This document shows positions 15,831-22,691 of a stretch of 33,346 nucleotides of DNA, one piece after another. A program made the position numbers and the translations under genes. Source of the stretch: an uncultured Acidimicrobiia bacterium. Lineage in GTDB: Bacteria; Actinomycetota; Acidimicrobiia; Acidimicrobiales; CAIXPF01. The stretch's first letter is position 1. Each line of letters opens with the position of its first letter. The notes below the pieces were generated by a model. That model worked only from the letters and a program-made list of their open reading frames with translations. It had not been told where the DNA came from and made no database searches. The stretch lies in the NCBI GenBank assembly GCA_903921205.1, contig CAIXPF010000177.1, positions 1 to 33,346 on the forward strand. Direction: 5' to 3'.

Positions 15831-17087
15831 TCACAGTCCGTCTTCGGAGTACTCGAACTCGAAGGAGGCGATGCGGACGGTGTCCCCGTCGTGAGCGCCG
15901 GCGCGGGCCAGGGCCTTCTCGACACCGAGCCGCTTGAGCCGCTGCCGGGCGTAATCGGCGGCATCGGGATTGGTCAGGTCGGACAGGGCGACGGCCCGCT
16001 CGGCCTGGCGTCCCAACACCCGGAAGGTGCCGTCGTCGTCGCGTTCGATACGGAACCCCTCGGGCACCGGGCGGTGCACCACGTAGCCATCGCGTTCGGG
16101 CTCGGCCCGGCGGGCCTCGTCCACCAGGTCGGCCAGGCGGAACACGAGCAGGTCGAGCCCCTCGCCGGTCACCGAGGAGACCCGGAGATCGGTGAAGTCC
16201 TCGTGCCGTTCACCGACCGCGCCCTCGAGGTCGGCGCGGGAACCGACAAGGAGCCGGGGACGGTGCAGCAGTTGCGGCTGGTAGGCGCCGAGCTCGGCGA
16301 GCAGGACCCGCTGCTGCTCCTCGGGCGGGGTGCCGTCGATCATGGCCAGATCGAGCAGGATCACCAGCACCCGGGCGCGCTCGACGTGGCGAAGGAACTG
16401 GTGGCCGAGGCCCCGCCCCTCGGCGGCACCCTCGATGAGGCCGGGGATGTCGGCCATGACGAAGTCACGGCTGTCCCCCACCCGGACCACACCGAGGTTG
16501 GGCTCGAGCGTGGTGAAGGGATAGTCGGCGACCTTCGGCTTGGCAGCAGAGACCCGGGAGATCAACGTCGACTTACCGACGTTCGGATACCCCACCAGGG
16601 CCACGTCGGCGACGAGCTTCAGCTCGAGCCGCAGCCAACGCTCCTGGCCCTCCTCGCCCTGCTCGGCAAAGGTCGGGGCCCGGCGGTGGTTGGACAGGAA
16701 CGAGGCGTTGCCCCGACCGCCCCGGCCGCCCTCGGCCGCAAGCCAGCGATCGCCGTCGCCGACCAGATCGACCAGCACCGTGCCGTCGCGGTCCTTGACC
16801 ACCGTTCCGACCGGTACGTGGGTGACCGTGTCCTTGCCGGTGCTGCCGTTGAGCTTCTTGCCCTTGCCGTGCACCCCATCGCCGGCTCGGCGGTGCGGAT
16901 GGTCGCGATAGGCGATGAGCGAGCTCACGTTTCGGTCCGCGACCAGCCAGACGTCGCCGCCCTTGCCCCCGTCACCGCCGTCGGGACCACCTCGGGGTAC
17001 GTAGGTCTCACGACGGAACGACACACAGCCGGCTCCGCCGTCACCTCCCCGCACGTTGATGCCACATTCGTCGATGAAGGACGACAC
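15831..17087 (-). CDS. obg: GTPase Obg/CgtA
   Basis: Obg is a ribosome-associated GTPase needed for 50S assembly and stress control. The 418-residue product has the glycine-rich Obg fold (1-158), a G domain with G1 GYPNVGKS (166-173), switch FTTLEPNLG, G3 DIPG (213-216) and G5 SSVTGEG, and a C-terminal OCT domain (about 340-418). The G4 motif, normally NKxD, reads SRAD (283-286), which is unusual. The GTG at 17087 is the start by homology; TATCCT lies 8 bases upstream. The downstream gene is proB. The usual upstream neighbour rpmA is 1.9 kb away, separated by two genes on the other strand. Confidence 0.95.
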   Translation of the reverse strand: MSSFIDECGINVRGGDGGAGCVSFRRETYVPRGGPDGGDGGKGGDVWLVADRNVSSLIAYRDHPHRRAGDGVHGKGKKLNGSTGKDTVTHVPVGTVVKDRDGTVLVDLVGDGDRWLAAEGGRGGRGNASFLSNHRRAPTFAEQGEEGQERWLRLELKLVADVALVGYPNVGKSTLISRVSAAKPKVADYPFTTLEPNLGVVRVGDSRDFVMADIPGLIEGAAEGRGLGHQFLRHVERARVLVILLDLAMIDGTPPEEQQRVLLAELGAYQPQLLHRPRLLVGSRADLEGAVGERHEDFTDLRVSSVTGEGLDLLVFRLADLVDEARRAEPERDGYVVHRPVPEGFRIERDDDGTFRVLGRQAERAVALSDLTNPDAADYARQRLKRLGVEKALARAGAHDGDTVRIASFEFEYSEDGL

Positions 17088-17095
17088 GGCTGCCC

Positions 17096-17101
17096 AGGAT
17101 A
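17096..17101 (-). promoter_or_regulatory. Leaderless-type -10 hexamer for obg-proB
   Basis: TATCCT on the minus strand ends 8 bases before the GTG at 17087. It means obg-proB can be transcribed without rplU-rpmA. Confidence 0.45.
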
Positions 17102-17180
17102 GGCGCCGCGCCCCCGCCGCCCGTTCACGGGTCCGTCGCAACGGACCGGGGCACGGCGTCGGAGTGTCAGCGACGGTCCC

Positions 17181-17186
17181 TACGAT
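17181..17186 (+). promoter_or_regulatory. Possible -10 hexamer for dgt
   Basis: TACGAT would place a transcript start near 17193. This is upstream of the GTG at 17207 and of an AGGAGGAGG tract at 17232-17240. Confidence 0.35.
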
Positions 17187-17206
17187 GGAGGCACACACCT
17201 TCCGCG

Positions 17207-18463
17207 GTGCCGGTTGGCCGACCGCCCGCCGAGGAGGAGGAACCCGCCATCACACGCGACGACGAACGCCCAGCCACCGACCGAAGCGCAGCCGACGACC
17301 GGCAACAGCCCGACGGCAGCCGGCGACCCGACCCCCACCGGCCGCCGCAGGACGAGCGGCCACGGAACCACGTGTGGGCGGCGACCATGCGGGGCATCGA
17401 CACCGACGCCGGCCTGGTCCTCGCCCATCGCAGCTCGCCGCCGCCCCCCGTGCAGGGTCGCCTGGTGGTCCGGGAGGACCGCGAAGCCCACGAGGAACAT
17501 GCCCTCGCCGAGGGAGCGACCCGCTCGACCGGTGCCGGCGATCGCCTCCGCCCGGAGGAACCCGACCCGCTGCGGACCTGTTTCGAACGTGACCGCGACC
17601 GTATCCTGCACGCCAACGCCTTCCGGCGCCTCGCCGGCAAGACCCAGGTGTTCGTGTTCCCCGCCGACCATCAACGCACCCGGCTGACCCATGCACTCGA
17701 GGTGGCCCAGGTGGCGACCGCGGTGGCACGGGCCGTCGGGCTGAACGTGGCGCTGACCGAGGCCATCGCGCTCGGCCACGACTGTGGCCACGGGCCCGGT
17801 GGCCATGCCAGCGAGGACGCCTTCGACCGTTACCTCCCCGAAGGTTACAACCACGCCATCTGGGGGGCGGATGTGGTCCTCGCTCCGCTCAACCTGTGCG
17901 CCGAGACCCTCGACGGGATCCGCAACCACTCGTGGTCGTTACCCACACCGGCGACACCCGAGGGAGCGGTGGTGAGCTGGGCGGACCGCTGCGCCTACAG
18001 CGCCCACGACCTCGAAGATGCGGTGCACACCGGCATCGTGCGGCTCGAGGACCTCCCCGCCGAGGTGGTCGACGTGGTGGGGCGCACCCGCTCGGAACAG
18101 CTACGCACCTTCGTCAACGCACTCGTGGCCTCCATCATCGACCACGGGGTGGTCGGTATGGACGCCGGGCCGGCGGGTGGACTGGCGGCGTTGCGGGCGT
18201 TCAACTACGAGCGGATCTACATGCGGCCGGAATCGGTGGCCCAGGGCGCTGCGGTCATCGACATCCTGCGCGCGCTCGTCGACCACCTCGCCGAGCATCC
18301 CGAGGCGATGCCGCCGAGCACGGCCGCCGAGGTCGATCCAGTACGCAGAGCGGTGTCCTACGTCGCCGGGATGACCGACCGCTATGCCTTCGACAAGGCC
18401 GTGCAGCTGCTCGGATGGCGCCCCGACCGGCTACCGCGTGGTATCGACCTGCCCGCCACCTGA
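17207..18463 (+). CDS. dgt: Deoxyguanosinetriphosphate triphosphohydrolase-like protein (HD domain)
   Basis: The protein would hydrolyse dNTPs to nucleosides and triphosphate, controlling dNTP pools. As called it has 418 residues. The HD site is visible: RTRLTHALEVAQVA (His 162) and LGHDCGHGPGGH (189-200, His-Asp pair), with the family signature RTCFERDRDRIL before it. Family conservation begins near residue 88; residues 1-85 are Pro/Asp/Arg-rich and probably disordered or untranslated. The start is uncertain. The GTG at 17207 is open, an ATC at 17249 has an ideal AGGAGG 8 bases upstream, and an ATG lies at 17387. It is on the opposite strand from the surrounding obg and rpmA genes. Confidence 0.85.
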   Translation: MPVGRPPAEEEEPAITRDDERPATDRSAADDRQQPDGSRRPDPHRPPQDERPRNHVWAATMRGIDTDAGLVLAHRSSPPPPVQGRLVVREDREAHEEHALAEGATRSTGAGDRLRPEEPDPLRTCFERDRDRILHANAFRRLAGKTQVFVFPADHQRTRLTHALEVAQVATAVARAVGLNVALTEAIALGHDCGHGPGGHASEDAFDRYLPEGYNHAIWGADVVLAPLNLCAETLDGIRNHSWSLPTPATPEGAVVSWADRCAYSAHDLEDAVHTGIVRLEDLPAEVVDVVGRTRSEQLRTFVNALVASIIDHGVVGMDAGPAGGLAALRAFNYERIYMRPESVAQGAAVIDILRALVDHLAEHPEAMPPSTAAEVDPVRRAVSYVAGMTDRYAFDKAVQLLGWRPDRLPRGIDLPAT

Positions 18464-18504
18464 CCCGCAGCTCGCGCTGCCACTCGCGCCGAGTTCGGGT
18501 GCGC

Positions 18505-18510
18505 TACCGT
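18505..18510 (+). promoter_or_regulatory. Possible -10 hexamer for lipoprotein gene
   Basis: TACCGT lies 41 bases before the ATG at 18552, leaving room for a leader of about 35 bases with the AGGAG site. Confidence 0.35.
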
Positions 18511-18537
18511 GCGCCGGATTTCAGCCGAGTATCCGAC

Positions 18538-18542
18538 AGGAG
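18538..18542 (+). promoter_or_regulatory. Ribosome binding site of lipoprotein gene
   Basis: AGGAG stands 9 bases before the ATG at 18552 and decides this start over the longer open frame from 18384. Confidence 0.6.
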
Positions 18543-18551
18543 CTTTCCGAC

Positions 18552-18950
18552 ATGGCGATCCGCCACCACCGCTTCCTCGCCATCGGCCTCGCCGCGGCGT
18601 TGTCCTTCACCGCTGCGGCCTGTTCGAGTTCTTCCGGTTCCGATGAACCCGCGGCGACGACCGCGGCCGGCAAGGTCATCGCCCCGGTCATCGTCGACGT
18701 CGCCACCGCCAACGGCACCACCGTGCGAGCCGGCGCCGGTAACAACGTGGTGCTCAAGGCCAACAATCCCGTCTCCTGGAAGGGAACGGTGGCCAACCCG
18801 TCGGTGGCCACGTTCGTACCCGGTCGCAGCGACGGATCGGCGACGTACAACCCGGGCCTGACCGACCTGCACACCGGTTCCACCTACGTGACGCTGACCG
18901 ACGGCAGTCAGACCGTGACCTTCAAGCTCGAGGTCACCCCGGCCGCATGA
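18552..18950 (+). CDS. Small secreted lipoprotein, unknown function
   Basis: The 132-residue product starts with a basic segment (MAIRHHRF), a hydrophobic stretch and a lipobox-like AAAC near residue 26, followed by a Ser-rich linker, so it should be lipidated and held on the outer face of the cell membrane. The mature part (about 40-132) is rich in Thr, Val, Gly and Asn with alternating hydrophobic residues, consistent with a small beta-sandwich. A weak likeness to chagasin/Ig-like folds is not enough to name a family. A clear AGGAG ribosome binding site precedes the ATG. It follows dgt by 88 bases and is convergent with rpmA across a strong hairpin. Confidence 0.8.
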   Translation: MAIRHHRFLAIGLAAALSFTAAACSSSSGSDEPAATTAAGKVIAPVIVDVATANGTTVRAGAGNNVVLKANNPVSWKGTVANPSVATFVPGRSDGSATYNPGLTDLHTGSTYVTLTDGSQTVTFKLEVTPAA

Positions 18951-18965
18951 TATCTGCCCGGGAAC

Positions 18966-19001
18966 GAGGACGACTCCGCCCCGAGGGGCGGAGTCGTCCT
19001 C
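18966..19001. terminator. Perfect 17-bp-arm palindrome between lipoprotein gene and rpmA
   Basis: Bases 18966-18982 are the exact reverse complement of 18985-19001, with GA between. This gives a very stable GC-rich hairpin directly after the lipoprotein stop and 31 bases past the rpmA stop. No U-tract follows on either strand. A bidirectional terminator is the likely role. Confidence 0.75.
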
Positions 19002-19032
19002 TGAACCGAACAATCCGGTGCGATGACGGTGG

Positions 19033-19284
19033 TCAGTCCCCGAAGACGTTGACGACCCGACGGCCCTTGGCGGTACCGAACGCCACCTTGCCATCGGCGG
19101 TGGCGAACAGGGTGTCGTCGCCACCCCGACCCACGTTCTCACCGGGGTGGAAACGGGTGCCGCGCTGGCGAACCAGGATGGAGCCCGCCTTGACCTGGGT
19201 TCCGGCGAATGCCTTCACCCCGAGTCGCTGGGCGTTCGAATCGCGGCCGTTACGGGTTGAACCGCCGCCTTTGGTCTTCGACAT
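19033..19284 (-). CDS. rpmA: 50S ribosomal protein L27
   Basis: The 83-residue protein is bacterial L27, located near the peptidyl transferase centre. It opens with [17 protein letters not shown], whose N-terminal tail reaches the active site, followed by [24 protein letters not shown] and then the typical [17 protein letters not shown]; these are quoted only as landmarks. It follows rplU by 13 bases, so they are one operon. GAGCG lies just upstream as a weak ribosome binding site. Confidence 0.96.
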   Translation of the reverse strand: MSKTKGGGSTRNGRDSNAQRLGVKAFAGTQVKAGSILVRQRGTRFHPGENVGRGGDDTLFATADGKVAFGTAKGRRVVNVFGD

Positions 19285-19297
19285 GGCGAAACGCTCC

Positions 19298-19606
19298 TCA
19301 GCCCTTGATCGAGGTGATCTCGATGGTGGAGTACTTCTGACGATGGCCCCAGCGGCGACGCTCGTTGGCCTTTGACTTGTAGGTGAAACCAACGACTTTC
19401 GGGCCCTTGGTCTCGCCAACCACGCGCGCGGTGACCGAGGCCCCGTTGAGCTGGCTAGGAGTGGCCTTCACGTTGTCACCATCTACCACCAGCACGGGGG
19501 AGAAGCTGACCTCGGCATCGACGTCGGAGCCCAACAGCTCCACCGCGAGCCGCTGGCCCTCTTCCACCCGGTACTGCTTGCCCCCGGTTTTGATCACGGC
19601 ATACAT
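19298..19606 (-). CDS. rplU: 50S ribosomal protein L21
   Basis: The 102-residue product is L21, an rRNA-binding protein of the large subunit. [18 protein letters not shown] at the start, and [15 protein letters not shown] near the end, are characteristic. The frame is open upstream to 19684, but homology and a TACGAT hexamer 11 bases before the ATG at 19606 fix the start. It precedes rpmA and lies 49 bases downstream of the RNase E/G gene. Confidence 0.96.
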   Translation of the reverse strand: MYAVIKTGGKQYRVEEGQRLAVELLGSDVDAEVSFSPVLVVDGDNVKATPSQLNGASVTARVVGETKGPKVVGFTYKSKANERRRWGHRQKYSTIEITSIKG

Positions 19607-19617
19607 AGCGGTCGGCC

Positions 19618-19623
19618 ATCGTA
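19618..19623 (-). promoter_or_regulatory. Possible -10 hexamer for rplU-rpmA
   Basis: TACGAT on the minus strand ends 11 bases before the ATG at 19606, in the 49-base gap behind the RNase E/G gene. Confidence 0.35.
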
Positions 19624-19655
19624 GTCGGTCCGGACGCCCGAACGGAAAGCGACGC

Positions 19656-21902
19656 TCACGCATCCTCCCCGACGAGGTCCTCATCGAGGATCACGCCTCG
19701 GCCGGAGCAGTGGGGGCAGGAGCAGGAAACCGACTCGATGAGGCCCTCACCGATGCGCTTGCGGGTCATCTCGACCAGGCCCAGTTCGGAGATCTCGAAG
19801 ACCTGGGTCCGGGTCTTGTCCCGGCCCAACGCCTCACGGAAGGCCCGGATCACCTCGTCGCGGTTGTCCCGGATCTCCATGTCGACGAAGTCGATCACGA
19901 TGATGCCGCCGATGTCGCGCAGGCGCAGCTGACGGGCGATCTCGACGGCGGCCTCGAGGTTGTTTCGGAAGACCGTTTCCTCGAGGCTGGACTTGCCGAC
20001 GTTCTTGCCGGTGTTCACGTCGATGACCGTCAGGGCCTCGGTGTGCTCGATGATGAGCGAACCGCCCGAGGGCAACCACACCTTGCGATCGAGGGCCCGC
20101 AGTCGCTGCTCGTGGACGTGGTGACGCTCGAACAGCGGCAGGGTCTCGGTGGCGGTGTCGAAGAACTCGACACGGTCGGCCAACGTGGGCGAGATCGATG
20201 CGACGTAGGACCTGACCTCCTCGAAGAGGGCACGGTCGTCGATGATGATGCTGCGGTACTCGTCGTTGAACTCTTCGCGGATGACCCGCAGCGCCAGGTC
20301 GGGCTCGCGGTAGAGCAGGGCCGGGCTGGTCGATCGCTTCGAGAGGGACTCGATGGCGGTCCACTGGTCGAGCAGACGGCGCACGTCGCGCTCGATCTCC
20401 TCCTCGGTGACCCCCTCGGCGGCGGTGCGGACGATGACGCCGTGCTGCGGTGGCTTCACCTGGTCGAGGATGTGGCGCAGGCGCTTGCGCTCGTTGTCCG
20501 GCAGTCGCTTGGAGATGCCGTAGGTCGAGCTGTTCGGGATCAGCACCACGAAGCGGCCCGGCAGCGACACCTCCTGGGTGAGGCGGGCACCCTTGTGGGC
20601 GATGGGGTTCTTGGTGACCTGGCAGAGGATGGTCTGGCGGGCGCGCAGCACCTGCTCGATGCGGGGCTTGCCCCCCGGACCCGAGGCAGGCCCCTCGAGA
20701 TCCTCCTTCTCGTACTGCACGTCGCCCCGGTACAGCACGGCGTTCTTCGGCGTACCGATGTCGACGAAGGCGGCCTCCATCCCGGGCAGCACGTTCTGGA
20801 CCTTGCCGAGGTAGATGTTGCCGTGGATCTCGGTGACATCGTCCGCCGGGCGGGACACGTAGTGCTCGACGAGTGAACGGCCCTCGAGTACGGCGATCTG
20901 GGTGGCCTTCGGTGCGACGTGGACGCACATGACATAGCGGCCGACCGGACGCCCCTTGCGCTCTTTGCCCTTACGGCGGCGCAGCGCCCGCTCGTCGAGC
21001 TCGACCGGGTCGTCGTCGTAGAGCACCTGCTCGACCGGCTGGAGCGGCTCGGCCTGGTTGCGCCCGCCTCGCGACGCAGCCTGACGAGGCTCGGCAGCTC
21101 GGTTGCCCCCGCCCTCGCGCTTGTTGCCGCCACGACCACGGCCACCGCGGCGTCGCCGCCGGGCGGGGCCGTCCTGCACGTCGCCTGCGGCCTCTGCGTC
21201 GGCCCGTTCGGGCTCGGTGCGTGCCGGCATCACCGGGGCCGGCATGACCGGGGCCGGCATGGAGTCACCGATCCGCGGCTTGCGAGGCACCAGGGCGCGT
21301 TCGGCGGCCTCGACCGACTGCGGTTTGCCCTCGAAATGGCGGTCGGGCAACTCGGGGTTGCGGGCATCGTCGAGCCCGGCCCCCTCGGGCGCAACACGGC
21401 CGACAGGCGCCGGCGCACGTTCAGCAGGCCCAGTGGCCGTTTCCCAGGCCCCGTCGGGCCCGTCGGCGTCACCGGACTCGCTCGTGGCGCCGTCCCGGCC
21501 GCCCCGTCCGCGGCCGCCTCGGCGACGGCTGCTGCCCGGGCGCCCCGGACGTGACCCGCCGTCGTCGCGGTCCCCGGCGGTGGTCGCGTCCTCTCCGGCG
21601 CCGGCTGCCGCGTCCGCCGGTGGCGTCCCCGGGTCACCGCCGGCGCCGGACCGGGCCGGTCGCGGGGATCGTGAGCCCGCGGCCCGAGGGGCGTCGGGAT
21701 CGCCGGCATCGGACGACGCCGTCGTGCGTCGGCGCCGGCTCGGCGAGTCCTCGGTCGGGTCGCCGTCGCCGTTCGAGGTGGCAGCGGCCGGCGCTGCGAC
21801 CGGTTCAGACTCGCTGGTGGGGACGTGGGTGTTCGACCCCGTCGTCGGCGTGACCGACATCGGTGCGGGGTCGGATCCAGGTGTGACCGGGACCTCTGAC
21901 AT
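19656..21902 (-). CDS. rne: Ribonuclease E/G family endoribonuclease
   Basis: The enzyme cuts single-stranded RNA in mRNA decay and rRNA maturation. The 748-residue protein has a disordered N-terminal region (1 to about 320) alternating acidic and Arg/Gly-rich patches (RRRRGGRGRGG near 249-259), then the S1-containing catalytic core. Catalytic Asp residues lie in VIDVNTGKNVG and IVIDFVDMEI, and the zinc-link CPHC is at 729-732. The protein ends 16 residues after CPHC, so there is no C-terminal scaffold region. This layout is closer to actinobacterial RNase E than to the E. coli enzyme. AGAAGGA lies 6 bases before the ATG as a clear ribosome binding site. It is upstream of rplU-rpmA. Confidence 0.93.
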   Translation of the reverse strand: MSEVPVTPGSDPAPMSVTPTTGSNTHVPTSESEPVAAPAAATSNGDGDPTEDSPSRRRRTTASSDAGDPDAPRAAGSRSPRPARSGAGGDPGTPPADAAAGAGEDATTAGDRDDGGSRPGRPGSSRRRGGRGRGGRDGATSESGDADGPDGAWETATGPAERAPAPVGRVAPEGAGLDDARNPELPDRHFEGKPQSVEAAERALVPRKPRIGDSMPAPVMPAPVMPARTEPERADAEAAGDVQDGPARRRRRGGRGRGGNKREGGGNRAAEPRQAASRGGRNQAEPLQPVEQVLYDDDPVELDERALRRRKGKERKGRPVGRYVMCVHVAPKATQIAVLEGRSLVEHYVSRPADDVTEIHGNIYLGKVQNVLPGMEAAFVDIGTPKNAVLYRGDVQYEKEDLEGPASGPGGKPRIEQVLRARQTILCQVTKNPIAHKGARLTQEVSLPGRFVVLIPNSSTYGISKRLPDNERKRLRHILDQVKPPQHGVIVRTAAEGVTEEEIERDVRRLLDQWTAIESLSKRSTSPALLYREPDLALRVIREEFNDEYRSIIIDDRALFEEVRSYVASISPTLADRVEFFDTATETLPLFERHHVHEQRLRALDRKVWLPSGGSLIIEHTEALTVIDVNTGKNVGKSSLEETVFRNNLEAAVEIARQLRLRDIGGIIVIDFVDMEIRDNRDEVIRAFREALGRDKTRTQVFEISELGLVEMTRKRIGEGLIESVSCSCPHCSGRGVILDEDLVGEDA

Positions 21903-21914
21903 GGGCGTTCCTTC

Positions 21915-22691
21915 TCATGTGGCGCACGTCTCGGTGCGCAGCCACGGAAGCGGACCGGCAGGCAGCGCAAGGGGCTCCTGCCGTCCGTCCTCGTGGTCGA
22001 TCCATTGGGCAAGCCTGACCACCCGACGTTCCCGCCACATCGGTCCGAGGGCGCCGATGAGCTCGGCAGGCCGCAGGGTCCGGGGCTGGGTTCCGATCTC
22101 GGCCCGGAGGACCACCCCCGGGTCACCCGGGACGTGATCGCAGGCCGCGCCGGCGCAATCGGGAAGCACGCAACCGGAGTAGCTGCTATCGAGGGTCAGG
22201 GAGCGGACGTAGGGCCGGATGTCATCGTTGACGGTCTTGCCCTTTCGTTCGCGGGTGATGAAGACGGAGTGCGCCTCGAGCAACGCATCCACCGCTGCGG
22301 CAGCCTCGTCGAGCGAGCCGCCGTCGAGACCGAGCGACCAGGTCGAGCTGGTGACGGCCTCTTGCAGCGAGATTCCACCGGCCGAGGGAACCACGGCGAC
22401 GGCCGTGCAATCCACCCCCGTCGGCAGCACGGCGCTGAATCGGTCGGCCAGCGTCGCGATGGTGAGCTCATCGATGTCGTCGACCAGGTCGACGTCGAGG
22501 TACTCGGCCCAGGACTCATGGGCGACGGAGAGTGCCAGACCGAAATGGAACCGCGGCCGGGGCGAGAACCCACCTGAGTAGGCGACCGGGAGATCGGCCC
22601 GCCGCAACGCCCGCTCCCAGATCCGGGCGAGGTCGCGATGGGACACGAACCGGATCTTGCCGAGCTTGGTGAAGCGAGCCCGCACCCTCAT
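21915..22691 (-). CDS. TIGR03936/DUF2344 radical SAM-linked protein
   Basis: The 258-residue protein belongs to the DUF2344 family, which is encoded next to, or fused to, TIGR03960 radical SAM proteins. The N-terminal RFTKLGKIRFVSHRDL and the GFSPRPRFHFGLAL segment (about 41-54) are diagnostic. Its function is not established; the consistent pairing suggests a subunit or substrate-handling partner acting on RNA or a ribosomal component, which is inference. The start overlaps the radical SAM stop by 4 bases, and the RNase E/G gene follows 12 bases downstream, so all three form one operon. Confidence 0.9.
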   Translation of the reverse strand: MRVRARFTKLGKIRFVSHRDLARIWERALRRADLPVAYSGGFSPRPRFHFGLALSVAHESWAEYLDVDLVDDIDELTIATLADRFSAVLPTGVDCTAVAVVPSAGGISLQEAVTSSTWSLGLDGGSLDEAAAAVDALLEAHSVFITRERKGKTVNDDIRPYVRSLTLDSSYSGCVLPDCAGAACDHVPGDPGVVLRAEIGTQPRTLRPAELIGALGPMWRERRVVRLAQWIDHEDGRQEPLALPAGPLPWLRTETCAT

